This document shows, piece after piece, positions 15,713 through 25,501 of a DNA stretch of 64,000 nucleotides. A program made the position numbers and the translations under genes. Position 1 is the stretch's first letter. Every line of letters starts with the position of its first letter. The DNA comes from Clostridium fungisolvens (GTDB taxonomy: Bacteria; Bacillota; Clostridia; Clostridiales; Clostridiaceae). The DNA lies in NCBI RefSeq assembly GCF_014193895.1, contig NZ_BLZR01000001.1, positions 2,480,001-2,544,000 on the forward strand, read 5' to 3'. Under the pieces are notes generated by a model, which saw nothing but the letters and a program-made list of their open reading frames with translations, was not told where the DNA came from and made no database searches.

Positions 15713-17458
15713 TTATTTATATATATCCGAAAACTCAATTTTAATTCTCTCAACATAGTTTTCCTTAGAACTTGCTTTATTCTCATCCCATTGCCCTAAA
15801 CTTCCATCATTCAGCACTTTAACTGGCAATTTCACTGAAAACTTAGTCCCTATGCCATATTTACTTTCTACATAGATAGTTCCATTATGCATCTCAACTA
15901 ATGATTTTACTAGAGATAACCCAATTCCACTTCCTTCATGTCTTCTTATAAATGTTTTATCTACTTGCCTAAACCTATCAAATATTACATTTAGTTTTTG
16001 ACTTGGTATCCCTATTCCAGTATCTTCTACTGTAATGGTTATGTATTCTTCACCATCAATAATATTTACGAAGATTTTTCCTCCATCAGGTGTAAATTTT
16101 ACTGCATTTGATAAAAGGTTAAGCATTATTCTTTCGATCTTATCTAAATCACAAGCCATTATCTTTTCTTCTATTTCAGTATCAAAAATAAGATCTAGAT
16201 TATTATTATTAATATAATCTGCTACTGATAAAGTAATTTCTTCAACAATATTTACAATGTTACAATTGACCATATTTAATTCAAAATATCCTGAATCAAG
16301 TTTAGTAGAGTCAATTAAATTATTTATAAGCCTTAATAATCTAAAACAATTTTGCTTTTCAACACTTAAATTATTTAGTATTTTTGCCTTATCAATAGTT
16401 TTTTCCTTATTTTCAATTTCTACTCCAATTACTTGTATAGCACCAAATATTATGTTTAGTGGCGTTCTCAATTCATGTGAAATATTTGCAAAGAATTCAG
16501 TTCTTAAATTTTCTAATTCATAGGCTTCTTCTTGCAGAGCTAGTTCACTTAACTTTCTATCTGTAATATCACGAATACTTACTACAATTTCTTCTTTCTT
16601 CTCAAACTTAATTGCACTGATATTGAATTCAGCCCAAAATTCATCATTATTCTTAGTCTTACAAATACACTCCAATACTATAGGTCTAGTATTTGTAGCT
16701 TTATTAAAAGTCTTAAGCATTTTTTCCTTTGTTATACCCGACTTAGAAGAAATCATATCTATTATATTCATTTTTTTAAGTTGATCTTCAGGGTAGTTAA
16801 ACATAAAATAAGATCTACGGTTTGCATCTACAATGTTTCCATTAAAGTCATTAATAAATATGGCGTCATTTACTGAATTAAAGATAGTATCGAGGTACTT
16901 TTGATTTTTAGCAAGCTCTTTTTGGGAACTTTCATACTCTAACTGCCTTACTCCACTTTCAGCTAAAGTAGTTACAAGTGCTAAATAATAATCTAAGATA
17001 CTTTTAACCTTTTTTCTTGACCATCTTGGAACTTTACTTAGTGCAGCAATGTACTGTTCCTCATCAAAATTGAATTCACGAGCTTGTCTTTTAAAAAACT
17101 CAACATCAACTTCCTCATCCTTATAAAAAAATTGGCCCATAAAAATCGTAGCCACATGTTGTCCATATATTATTATAGGCACACCTATATCCCACATATT
17201 ATTTAAACATTTGTACTCTATGTATCTGCCATCTTTTAAATGATCATTTATATACTTATCGCTAACCAAGCATCGGCTACAAGCAGTTGGATGGACTCTG
17301 TGAAATTTTGTGCAAATATCCTGCCATCCAGTTTTTATATATATTGTCCCATCTACATCAATAAGTCCCACAGGAATTCCAGATGCCTCATAAAGGCTTT
17401 CTGACATTTTTTTAAAGGAATCAATATTAAATACCTCAGAAAAATTAATCTTCCCCAT
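15713..17458 (-). CDS. Hybrid-type sensor histidine kinase with PocR and PAS domains
   Basis: A 581-residue soluble kinase. The N-terminal about 180 residues are a PocR sensory domain with paired cysteines (HPTACSRCL, then KCLNNMWDIGVPI), thought to bind small hydrocarbon-derived ligands. A PAS domain follows (about 190-310), then HisKA with His328 in SHELRTP, then the ATPase domain with LLSNAVKFTPDGG, DTGIGIP and GSGIGLSL. It lacks membrane segments, so it senses a cytoplasmic signal. No response regulator lies nearby, so the partner is encoded elsewhere. CTTTATAAAGGGG upstream includes the ribosome binding site. Confidence 0.9.
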   Translation of the reverse strand: MGKINFSEVFNIDSFKKMSESLYEASGIPVGLIDVDGTIYIKTGWQDICTKFHRVHPTACSRCLVSDKYINDHLKDGRYIEYKCLNNMWDIGVPIIIYGQHVATIFMGQFFYKDEEVDVEFFKRQAREFNFDEEQYIAALSKVPRWSRKKVKSILDYYLALVTTLAESGVRQLEYESSQKELAKNQKYLDTIFNSVNDAIFINDFNGNIVDANRRSYFMFNYPEDQLKKMNIIDMISSKSGITKEKMLKTFNKATNTRPIVLECICKTKNNDEFWAEFNISAIKFEKKEEIVVSIRDITDRKLSELALQEEAYELENLRTEFFANISHELRTPLNIIFGAIQVIGVEIENKEKTIDKAKILNNLSVEKQNCFRLLRLINNLIDSTKLDSGYFELNMVNCNIVNIVEEITLSVADYINNNNLDLIFDTEIEEKIMACDLDKIERIMLNLLSNAVKFTPDGGKIFVNIIDGEEYITITVEDTGIGIPSQKLNVIFDRFRQVDKTFIRRHEGSGIGLSLVKSLVEMHNGTIYVESKYGIGTKFSVKLPVKVLNDGSLGQWDENKASSKENYVERIKIEFSDIYK

Positions 17459-17628
17459 ACCTTACCCCTTTATAAATATATTAAATATAAGCGATATTAA
17501 ATCAAGAAAATAAATACAATATAACTATTATTGTACAAATTATAATACGTCTTCCAATATTCTGTAAACACACATTCATAGTGCAAATATCGATTAAAAT
17601 GTAAAATTAAGGTTATTATTTATGTAAA

Positions 17629-17670
17629 AAAACGCAGCATATCAAATTTTCCATTGAACATGCTGCATCT
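17629..17670 (-). terminator. Terminator of serS
   Basis: GCAGCAT/ATGCTGC hairpin followed on the minus strand by GTTTTTTT. Confidence 0.8.
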
Positions 17671-17757
17671 ATAGATGTAATTTGATTAAATCTTTTTTAA
17701 AAAGTTATTCAAGGCATTTTATTAGCGTAATACCTAATTACATCTTACCTACTTATA

Positions 17758-19035
17758 TTATTTAATTACTGACATTCCACCCATATAAGGTTGTAATGCT
17801 ACTGGAATGTTTATAGATCCATCTTCATTTAAGTTGTTCTCTAAGAAAGCAATTAACATTCTTGGAGGAGCTACAACTGTATTATTTAATGTATGTGCAA
17901 AATACTTACCATTCTCGCCATCTACACGTATCTTTAAACGACGTGCTTGAGCATCGCCTAAGTTTGAGCAGCTTCCTACTTCAAAGTATTTCTTTTGTCT
18001 TGGAGACCAAGCTTCTACGTCTACTGACTTTACTTTAAGATCTGCTAAGTCACCTGAGCAACATTCTAAGGTTCTCACTGGTATATCTAGTGAACGGAAT
18101 AAATCTACTGTGTCTTTCCATAGTTTATTGTACCAAACCATACTTTCTTCTGGTTTACATACAACAATCATTTCTTGTTTTTCAAATTGGTGAATTCTAT
18201 AAACTCCTCTTTCCTCTATCCCATGAGCTCCTTTTTCTTTTCTGAAGCATGGTGAGTAACTAGTTAAAGTGTGAGGAAGTGAAGCTTCTGGCAATATTGT
18301 ATCTATATACTTACCTATCATAGAATGTTCACTTGTTCCTATAAGATATAAATCTTCACCTTCTATTTTATACATCATTGCATCCATTTCAGCAAAACTC
18401 ATAACACCAGTTACAACTTCACTACGAATCATGAAAGGTGGTATGCAATATGTAAATCCACGATTTATCATAAAATCTCTAGCATATGATATAACTGCTG
18501 AATGAAGTCTAGCTATATTACCCATTAGATAATAAAAACCATTTCCAGCAACCTTTCTAGCACTATCTAAATCAATACCGCTAAGTTTTTCCATGATTTC
18601 AGTATGGTATGGAATCTCAAAGTCAGGAACTACTGGTTCACCAAAACGTTCAACTTCCACATTTTCGCTATCGTCCTTACCTATTGGAACACTTGGATCG
18701 ATGATATTTGGAATTATCATCATTATATCCTTAACTTTTTTCTCAAGTTCGCCTTCTTTAACTTCTAATTCTGCCAAACGTGCAGAGTTTGCAGCAACTT
18801 GTTTTTTCATATCTTCTGCTTCTTCTTTTTTCCCTTGAGCCATTAATGCACCAATGCTCTTTGAGATCTTATTTCTATTTGCCCTTAAAGAATCAGCTTC
18901 CTGCTTTGCATTTCTAAGTTCAGCATCTAAAGCTATAACTTCATCAACTAAACCTAACTTATTATCTTGAAACTTATTTTTTATGTTTTGTTTTACTATT
19001 TCAGGGTTTTCCCTTACAAATCTTAAATCTAACAT
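17758..19035 (-). CDS. serS: Seryl-tRNA synthetase
   Basis: A full-length 425-residue class II synthetase. The N-terminal coiled-coil arm (about residues 28-100) that grips tRNA-Ser is followed by motif 2 (FRKEKGAHGIEERGVYRIHQFEK) and motif 3 (the NNTVVAPPRMLIAFLEN stretch). It charges tRNA-Ser with serine in the cytoplasm. GGAGGGTAAATT precedes the ATG. A T-box leader about 320-520 bp upstream controls it, so expression should rise when uncharged tRNA-Ser accumulates. Confidence 0.97.
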   Translation of the reverse strand: MLDLRFVRENPEIVKQNIKNKFQDNKLGLVDEVIALDAELRNAKQEADSLRANRNKISKSIGALMAQGKKEEAEDMKKQVAANSARLAELEVKEGELEKKVKDIMMIIPNIIDPSVPIGKDDSENVEVERFGEPVVPDFEIPYHTEIMEKLSGIDLDSARKVAGNGFYYLMGNIARLHSAVISYARDFMINRGFTYCIPPFMIRSEVVTGVMSFAEMDAMMYKIEGEDLYLIGTSEHSMIGKYIDTILPEASLPHTLTSYSPCFRKEKGAHGIEERGVYRIHQFEKQEMIVVCKPEESMVWYNKLWKDTVDLFRSLDIPVRTLECCSGDLADLKVKSVDVEAWSPRQKKYFEVGSCSNLGDAQARRLKIRVDGENGKYFAHTLNNTVVAPPRMLIAFLENNLNEDGSINIPVALQPYMGGMSVIK

Positions 19036-19212
19036 AATTTACCCTCCTGATACATTTATCTATTTATAATATTTTAAAAGCATAATTATATAAGCAATTA
19101 CCTAAATGGTTACTTTTACATTGTAAGATAATAATTAATAATTTACAATGGTATCTTTAAATACTATATCCATTATAGTAACTTATGTCTAAAGTTATTT
19201 AAATTTAAGTTA

Positions 19213-19263
19213 CTATTAAAGTACTGTTTTGAAATTAAGTGATTATCAATCCGATTATTTAAC
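19213..19263 (+). repeat. Interspersed repeat family C, copy C2
   Basis: ATTAAAGTACTGTTTTGAAA then TTAAGTGATTATCAATCCG, closely matching C1 at 2445-2490. It lies between the T-box terminator and the serS start, so it is part of the serS mRNA. Confidence 0.5.
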
Positions 19264-19353
19264 GGTCTTAAGCAAAGAATTAATATTATATTTTAATCTG
19301 TTGCATATACTCATCCACAAATCTCATTGAATTATAATTCCCTAAAGAATAAA

Positions 19354-19575
19354 AAAACTCCCATCCCAAATATAAAAAAATGGGACGGAAGTACTCCGCG
19401 TTGCCACCCAAATTGCTGAAATAGTTAAAAATCAGCCACTCGAAAAAGTAGGATAAAGGTTACTAGCCTTTCGATTTATCATCGACAGCTCCAAAAGTGG
19501 AAAGATTTAGACTTTCACCGATTTGCACCAACCATCGGCTCTCTGAAGAAATTCAAAAATCGTAGCTTTTATAAT
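19354..19575 (-). ncRNA. T-box leader of serS
   Basis: On the minus strand the leader has a stem I with an AGAGAG box and the GGTTGGTGCAAATCGGTGAAAG stretch. It then has the T-box GGGTGGCAACGCGG (19409-19396) and a terminator hairpin CCCAT/ATGGG followed by seven T (about 19390-19352). A UCG triplet at 19485-19483 near the base of stem I is a candidate serine specifier, fitting the downstream serS. Binding of uncharged tRNA would favour the antiterminator. The specifier choice is inference; the T-box itself is clear. Confidence 0.9.
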
Positions 19576-19739
19576 CACTGTTTTTGTATATGTTACTATT
19601 ATGTATCAATTATATATAATATTATACAGATTTTCAAGTGAGAATAAGTATTTTTCACGTAAATCGTTAATAAAATTGTTTTTATCTCTATAAACCACAT
19701 GATTTTTACAGTTTTAAGTACCTAAAAATGCAATTGTTA

Positions 19740-20348
19740 CTATAATTCATCTATTTCATCATCATATAGCCATCCTTCTTCTTCTGCATAATTAAATATA
19801 TCTTTCAAAGCTATATCATAACCCTTTGCAAATACAGCAGGATTTCTATTATACACTTTAATCAAATCTTCCGTAAGCACTTTATTTCTAATCTCATCTT
19901 CAAATATTAATGCCTGCAAATAAGTGCTCCCAATAAGTTCTCTAACTACATTATATCTGAAGCTTTTATCAATACATATATACAATCTGCATATTATTGG
20001 TCTTTGCTCGTAAATTGTGCAGTAGTTCTCATTTGTAATAAAGTGGCAATTATTTTCTTTATCTAATACAAATTGATCGAACTCTCTATAGTAATTTCTC
20101 TTTTTTACAAGCCTCTGTCTTACAAAGTCAGAAGCAGCTTCGTCGTTCCAGTTACTTATTCTGTTAACACAGATATTATCCATTTCAACTGACCAAGCCT
20201 TTTTACAGCAGCTTTCCTCACAATCATCACAAGGTAGAGGGTTGCTATTTAAAAATATATCAATTGCTTTTAACATATCCTCCACAGTTGTATCTTTATC
20301 AATCTTGTCATAATTCACTTTGCCTTCTGAGTCAAATAATAATTTCAT
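19740..20348 (-). CDS. YkgJ family cysteine cluster protein
   Basis: A 202-residue cytoplasmic protein with the cysteine pattern of the YkgJ/UPF0153 family (PCDDCEESCCKK at about residues 38-50, then NYCTIYEQRPIICRLYIC in the middle). The cysteines probably hold zinc or an iron-sulfur cluster. The biochemical role of the family is not established. AAGGAG precedes the ATG at 20348. It lies 134 bp downstream of an MFS exporter on the same strand and may be transcribed from that promoter. Confidence 0.75.
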   Translation of the reverse strand: MKLLFDSEGKVNYDKIDKDTTVEDMLKAIDIFLNSNPLPCDDCEESCCKKAWSVEMDNICVNRISNWNDEAASDFVRQRLVKKRNYYREFDQFVLDKENNCHFITNENYCTIYEQRPIICRLYICIDKSFRYNVVRELIGSTYLQALIFEDEIRNKVLTEDLIKVYNRNPAVFAKGYDIALKDIFNYAEEEGWLYDDEIDEL

Positions 20349-20482
20349 GTCATTTCTCCTTAAGTTTTTATGCCTTAGCTACAAATTCAATACAACACTT
20401 CATTTTTCCTTCTTCATTTCAAAAACAATTATCTTAATAACATACCTAATATTTATGTCATTAAATAATCAATTGTCTATTG

Positions 20483-21757
20483 CTAAGACTTTTCTTCTAA
20501 ATATTTTATATTTGGAATTCTACGAACTATTAAAGTAACTATTAGTATTAGCGCACCAGTTACAACAAGTATAAGCCCTATTCCTGAACCAGGTTTACTT
20601 CCTAGAAAATATCCTATCACCTTCCAATTTGGCCCCGCAACTGCTGGTTCTAAAATATTGTCTATCAAAAAACCGGTTATTACAAAAGATAACGGAACAA
20701 TAGCGTTTGAAATCTGAGCTATAGCTGAAAAAGCCCTCCCTTGCATACTAGCTGTAACCTTTGTTTGAATGATAGATTTAAACATTGCATTTATTATTGG
20801 TAAAGGTATCATAAGAATAAATAAGGATCCCCCTAAAAATAGTGGTGTTCGCGCTATACCAAAGATTAAAAACATCACAGAACTTATATTTATTCCAAGA
20901 ATAATTGTATTTATTCTAGTAAGTTTTATCTCGTAAACAGCAATTATTATTGCTCCCATAAAAGCACCTAAATTCATTATTGCTAAAATTGTAGCTAATA
21001 CAAATGAGTTTCCGTTTATCTTAGTAATATACGGTATTACTAACTCCAACGGCCCATTGAGCATAAAGTTAATAAAAGTTATATATAATGTCAACCCAAA
21101 CAAGCCTTTAACCTTCAATAAACACATAAAACCAGTACTCATATCTTTTATAAAATTATTATCTTCGCTACTATGGTATTCTTGTATTTCTGGCTCCGGT
21201 ATTTTTATAAATATAAGAATAACTACTGATATAATGAAAGTTACAAAGTCTATTAAGAGTATTCCTTCTATTCCTATTATCACGTACAAAAACCCTGATA
21301 TTACTGGGGCTATTATTCCAGCCATAGGAAAAGTCATCTCTTTTATTGCATTTGCTCTATCTATATGACTTTCAGTCACCATCATAGTGGTGGCTGCATC
21401 AGCTGCAATACTTTCAAACAAGGTAAATATTCCTTGTATAATTACGGCTATATATATAAGATAAATATTTAAATTATTTCCAAAGGTACATACAAATAAA
21501 AGTACTGTTCCTACTGCCTGGCCTAAGTCTCCAAGCATCATTGCATACTTTCTCTTCCACCTGTCAACCACAATCCCAGCTATTCCTCCGAAGATTACAG
21601 CTGTTATCTCATTAAAGAATGGTATAAGAAGTAAGTACATGGTAGTTCCTTTTGTTTGATATAACCATAATCCAATGGCTATCCCTGACATTCGACTTCC
21701 TACTAAAGAAAGCCCTTGGGTAATTATTAAAATATATAAACTATATAGTTTTTTCAT
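20483..21757 (-). CDS. MFS exporter related to macrolide efflux / EntS-type permeases
   Basis: A 424-residue major facilitator with about 12 membrane segments. The loop VDRWKRKYAMM between segments 2 and 3 is the MFS signature, and the sequence resembles the MefA/EntS (MFS_3) group, which exports macrolides or siderophores. AGGAGG precedes ATG 21757. A promoter, a 10-codon leader ORF and a terminator lie in the 390 bp upstream, an arrangement typical of drug-induced ribosome-mediated attenuation. I therefore infer an antibiotic efflux role; the substrate is unproven. Confidence 0.8.
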   Translation of the reverse strand: MKKLYSLYILIITQGLSLVGSRMSGIAIGLWLYQTKGTTMYLLLIPFFNEITAVIFGGIAGIVVDRWKRKYAMMLGDLGQAVGTVLLFVCTFGNNLNIYLIYIAVIIQGIFTLFESIAADAATTMMVTESHIDRANAIKEMTFPMAGIIAPVISGFLYVIIGIEGILLIDFVTFIISVVILIFIKIPEPEIQEYHSSEDNNFIKDMSTGFMCLLKVKGLFGLTLYITFINFMLNGPLELVIPYITKINGNSFVLATILAIMNLGAFMGAIIIAVYEIKLTRINTIILGINISSVMFLIFGIARTPLFLGGSLFILMIPLPIINAMFKSIIQTKVTASMQGRAFSAIAQISNAIVPLSFVITGFLIDNILEPAVAGPNWKVIGYFLGSKPGSGIGLILVVTGALILIVTLIVRRIPNIKYLEEKS

Positions 21758-21849
21758 TAATATATCCTCCTGTTAAAAAAATTGCTAACATGCTCATTAT
21801 CATTTTTTTGAGCAGCTGCCTTTTTTGAACAAATATAATGAAGTTATGT

Positions 21850-21886
21850 AAATAAAGGCCGCAAACAAGCGTACTCATTTGCGACC
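21850..21886 (-). terminator. Attenuator hairpin upstream of the MFS exporter
   Basis: On the minus strand GGTCGCAAA pairs with TTTGCGGCC (12-nt loop) and is followed by TTTATTTA. It lies between a leader ORF and the exporter start and resembles the third hflX leader hairpin in its GCGGC-TTTATTTA ending. Confidence 0.7.
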
Positions 21887-22048
21887 TCTAAAACAAAAGC
21901 ATAAGAACTAAGCCTAATGACTCAATTCTCTAATACCATCATATAAAGTTCAAAATGTACTCATGTTCTTAATAATTCAAGCTAACAGCACAACAAATAA
22001 ACCTAAAACATAGGCAAAAATGCAAATAGCTCTAGTATTTAATTTCTA

Positions 22049-22081
22049 CTATTTATTAAGAACAGTGATAATGATTAACAT
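22049..22081 (-). CDS. Leader peptide of the MFS exporter (MLIIITVLNK)
   Basis: ATG at 22081 with AAAGGGG upstream (11-nt spacing) encodes ten residues ending in TAG. It lies only about 30 nt after the predicted transcription start and about 160 nt before the attenuator hairpin. Like the first hflX leader peptide it begins MLI. No known arrest motif is visible, so its role is inferred from position. Confidence 0.45.
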   Translation of the reverse strand: MLIIITVLNK

Positions 22082-22116
22082 TCGGATAGATTCCCCTTTG
22101 CTTTCAATATAAAACC

Positions 22117-22145
22117 ATTATATATTGCCTAAATTCAGCAGTCAA
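22117..22145 (-). promoter_or_regulatory. Promoter of the MFS exporter leader
   Basis: Minus-strand TTGACT (22145-22140), 17-bp spacer and TATAAT (22122-22117), close to consensus. Confidence 0.75.
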
Positions 22146-22203
22146 TTAATTAGTAGGATAAGCGAAAAACAATATAGCTTGCTTTATCTATATTTGTACT
22201 CTA

Positions 22204-24456
22204 TTATATCCTTTTATACTTCCTTACTCTTTCGTCGTTTATAACACCGTTGAAGTTAAGTCCATAAGCAAAACTATACTCATTACCTAGTTCATCTTTA
22301 TAGCATTTCATATCATGAGGCACATCCTCAAACTGTTCTTCAACAGTATCCATGTTTTTTGGCATATTAAATGGTAATAGTCCACTTGGACTATGCTTTC
22401 CACTTATAATATCAAGTATGACTTGAGCTTGCACACCAAAATCAACCACTATTGCATCAGCCTTTTCCTCAAACTCACTAAGCACTGTTGGATTTGCCAT
22501 GTTTATAGACACTACTATTGGTTTTTGCCCCATTAGGTTCTTAGTTTCTAAAATTATATCTAAATCTTCTTCGTTTGTAGCATAGTTTGTTTTACCAAAG
22601 TAAGATCTGTTATTTGATTCTTCTAATGGGTCTCCGCCTGCTAGACTAACTTTTCTACTGCTTGTAGCCTTATATGGTCTGTATTGTAAGCTTATAGGTA
22701 CGTATCCATCTTTCTTAGAATATCCTACAGTCTTAGGCGATTCTATAAAAACTATAGAAAAATCAGCTTCCTCTGCTTTCTCCACTACATTAAAATATTT
22801 TTCAATAATAGCTTTATTTACAGGTTCTACTACTCTTTCAGGAATTATGTTTCCGAACCAATCTATACTTTCCTTTAATCTTCTCTTTGGTATATACACA
22901 TTTTTTCTTTCTCTAATTGGAAGTATTTGATTTTTATTTTTTAACATCACTAGAGATTTAAGCTGACATTCATATCCAGTTTTCATATATTCAGCATTGC
23001 CAACTAATTTGTCAGATTCTTCTGGATCTACATATGGATTTTCAAATAAACCAGTTCTAAAAATATTAAGTAATAATCTTACAGCTGATTTTTCAAATCG
23101 TTCTCTCATATATTTTTCACCTAATTCTTTTACTCCCATCTCGTAGGCTTCAAGAATTGGTAAAACCTCATTATTCCCACCAAACTGATCCACTCCAGCC
23201 ATCAATACTTTATAGTGTCTTTCACTTTCAGATAATTTTTCAACTCCCCAGCTCTTACCTGATATGAATCCATCTATGATATGATTCTCCTTTGTTATCC
23301 CCCAATCAGTACAAACAACCCCATCATAATCATACTTTTCTCTAAGTAAGTCCTTAATTATATATTTACTAAAAGAATTTCCTACGTTTTCGCCATACTT
23401 TTTATCAATATCATAAGATATAGTATAATAAGGCATAACTGCTGATGCTTTCTTAGTCTTACCAGATAACTTAAAGGCTCCTTCTGTAAAAGGAATTAAG
23501 TGATCATTAAAATTATTTCCTGGATAAACAGCATATTTACCATAAGCAAAATGAGCATCTCTACCGCTTTCACAGCTTCCTCCACCTGGCCAATGTTTAA
23601 CCATGGCATTTACACTCTCATATCCCCAACCATCTTCAGTCTCACTTTCTCCAACAGAAGTTTGAAATCCATTACAATATGCTTCAGCTAAATCTCGTGC
23701 CAAAATTGGATCTTCCCCTAAAGTCCCACTAAACCTCATCCACCTAGGATCTGTTGCTATATCTACTTGAGGTGATAAAGCAGTTGAAATTCCAAGTGCT
23801 CTGTATTCCTTAGATGCAATAAATCCAAACTTACTAACTTCTTCACTACTAAAAGTTGCTGCAAGCCCTAACGGCTCTGGCCATTTAGAGATATCTCCTC
23901 CTGCACCAGCATTAAACTCAGCATTAGCACTAGTTGTATGTCTTGGATCACTGCTTATATTTACAGGTATTCCAAAACCAACTCCTTCTACAAATGTTTG
24001 TAGATTATTATTCCAAAGTGCTGCTGTTTTAGCATCATCCACCGCCGTTACAAGTACGTGCCTTAAATTATCATCTGTAAGAAACCTTCTTTGTTGATCT
24101 GTTAAATCGGTAATCTTTGCATCAGCCTCATCAAAAGTTTTACCATTATAAGTTCCATCAAAAGCTTTTGAAAAACTATCTTTTTTACTAAAAACCGCTT
24201 GATGTCCACTGTATAGCATAAGACCTGCTATTTGCTTTATACTAAGTTTACTTGCTAAATCCTTAGCTCTTTCTTTAGCTGGAAGTCTCCAATCCTCATA
24301 TTTTTCAAGTTTTCCACTTTTGCTCAAATTCTTAAAAGCAAAGCCATCCTGCTCTATTATTTTAATACCTGAATTCTTTGAATAGGCAACATTTTTTCCA
24401 CTTTCATTTATAATAATTACATAGTCGCCTTTATCAATTTGTCTCCAATTTCTCAT
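22204..24456 (-). CDS. Glycoside hydrolase family 3 beta-glucosidase/xylosidase
   Basis: A 750-residue protein with the GH3 N-terminal barrel and C-terminal alpha/beta-sandwich. VKHWPGGG and the DGVVCTDWGI motif carry the substrate-binding Lys-His and the catalytic Asp nucleophile. No signal peptide is present, so it acts on imported oligosaccharides such as cellodextrins or xylo-oligosaccharides. The FnIII-like C-terminal domain of longer GH3 enzymes is absent. It lies 29 bp behind the HAM1-like gene on the same strand, so the two may share a transcript, although their functions do not obviously fit. Confidence 0.88.
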   Translation of the reverse strand: MRNWRQIDKGDYVIIINESGKNVAYSKNSGIKIIEQDGFAFKNLSKSGKLEKYEDWRLPAKERAKDLASKLSIKQIAGLMLYSGHQAVFSKKDSFSKAFDGTYNGKTFDEADAKITDLTDQQRRFLTDDNLRHVLVTAVDDAKTAALWNNNLQTFVEGVGFGIPVNISSDPRHTTSANAEFNAGAGGDISKWPEPLGLAATFSSEEVSKFGFIASKEYRALGISTALSPQVDIATDPRWMRFSGTLGEDPILARDLAEAYCNGFQTSVGESETEDGWGYESVNAMVKHWPGGGSCESGRDAHFAYGKYAVYPGNNFNDHLIPFTEGAFKLSGKTKKASAVMPYYTISYDIDKKYGENVGNSFSKYIIKDLLREKYDYDGVVCTDWGITKENHIIDGFISGKSWGVEKLSESERHYKVLMAGVDQFGGNNEVLPILEAYEMGVKELGEKYMRERFEKSAVRLLLNIFRTGLFENPYVDPEESDKLVGNAEYMKTGYECQLKSLVMLKNKNQILPIRERKNVYIPKRRLKESIDWFGNIIPERVVEPVNKAIIEKYFNVVEKAEEADFSIVFIESPKTVGYSKKDGYVPISLQYRPYKATSSRKVSLAGGDPLEESNNRSYFGKTNYATNEEDLDIILETKNLMGQKPIVVSINMANPTVLSEFEEKADAIVVDFGVQAQVILDIISGKHSPSGLLPFNMPKNMDTVEEQFEDVPHDMKCYKDELGNEYSFAYGLNFNGVINDERVRKYKRI

Positions 24457-24485
24457 AAATCCCCCTCCATTGACTTTGTTAAATA

Positions 24486-25115
24486 CTATATATTTTTTCT
24501 ATGTAAATAATCATCAAGACTTCTAATAAAAAACTCTCTAAATCCAAAAATAACTCCTAAACTTTCACTTTTTTCATCTTCTAAATCATAATAATATTTC
24601 ATAGTTTCTATATCTACAGATAAAGTATCTAATGGAAACCCTTCTCTATATCTTTCATGAGGCTTGTCTACAATATAAAACTTCTCAGAACAAATATCTT
24701 CACCGTCATACTTATAAATATGATCCTTATCTATATATAAACATATGCCATTTTTATAATATGCAGTTAGTTTGCCTCCATACTTTGCTGCCAAATCACT
24801 GTAATAATCAACCATTTCTCTGTAGGATAAATCCTCACCATGAATCCTCTTCACTAATACACCAGGTTGATCTTCTTCCTCTACACCATCAAAGAATAAA
24901 CCAGTATCACATGAAAATACAGGTATCTTAAGCTGTTCGTAGTAAGTAGTGGCTTTTTCTATAGCATTATCTAAAGGATCTTTCCCAGTTTCATCAGATC
25001 CTTTCAGATTTAAATCAATACTGCCAATGCCTGTAACTTCGATATTGAGGCCATCAAGCATTTTAATCATACTTGTCAGCTTTGATGGATTATATGTACC
25101 ATATATTAACCTCAT
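24486..25115 (-). CDS. Non-canonical purine NTP pyrophosphatase-like protein (HAM1/RdgB family)
   Basis: A 209-residue protein with the HAM1 layout: TYNPSKL at the N terminus, SDETGKDPLDNAIEKATTYY about residues 40-60, then SCDTGLFFDGV and PGVLVKRI. Family members cleave ITP, XTP or dITP to the monophosphate, cleaning the nucleotide pool. The usual DDSGL motif is CDTGL here and the C-terminal half is atypical, so this is probably a divergent paralogue rather than the main RdgB. It precedes the GH3 gene by 29 bp. Confidence 0.65.
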   Translation of the reverse strand: MRLIYGTYNPSKLTSMIKMLDGLNIEVTGIGSIDLNLKGSDETGKDPLDNAIEKATTYYEQLKIPVFSCDTGLFFDGVEEEDQPGVLVKRIHGEDLSYREMVDYYSDLAAKYGGKLTAYYKNGICLYIDKDHIYKYDGEDICSEKFYIVDKPHERYREGFPLDTLSVDIETMKYYYDLEDEKSESLGVIFGFREFFIRSLDDYLHRKNI

Positions 25116-25260
25116 AAAACTATCCCTTCATTCTTATAATCTATTAATTATTTGTAATTATATCATATAATTCCAAGTCATTCTTTGAATTATAAAATGA
25201 TAATTTTCTATTTTTGAAAACATTACTGTTTAATTTATTTTCACAGCAACCAAGTTTTTA

Positions 25261-25321
25261 CCGTATAGTCCTAAAAGACCTCAAGAATCATTAAAATATC
25301 TAGGTTTAACCGACATAAAAG
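25261..25321 (+). repeat. 61-bp direct repeat D1 flanking the protease gene
   Basis: Aligns without gaps to 27937-27997, with about 14 mismatches by hand count. Shared blocks are GTATAG, CATTAAAATA, CTAGGTTTA and ACATAAAA. D1 and D2 lie on either side of the subtilisin-like protease gene in the same orientation. Confidence 0.6.
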
Positions 25322-25348
25322 TTTTGTATTTTTCTATGAAGTAAGAAA

Positions 25349-25390
25349 GATAAGCCAATGATAGTTATTTAATCATCGGCTTATCTTTTT
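25349..25390. terminator. Terminator-like hairpin
   Basis: GATAAGCC-ATGAT pairs with ATCATCGGCTTATC. T-runs lie on the plus-strand side (CTTTTTATT) with a weaker run on the minus side. It is the likely 3' end of the protease transcript. Confidence 0.65.
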
Positions 25391-25501
25391 ATTATCACTA
25401 ATTACCTCTTAATATGCTATGGTGTCATAACCTGTCCACATTGTAATCTCAGGTCCAGATATGGAAACTAAATTGCTTTGTTAGATTTTAATGCAACTGG
25501 C

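Noticed and set aside
24632..24931. 99-codon plus frame inside the HAM1-like gene
   Set aside because: It is antisense to a gene with recognisable motifs and has a low-complexity His/Leu-rich product.
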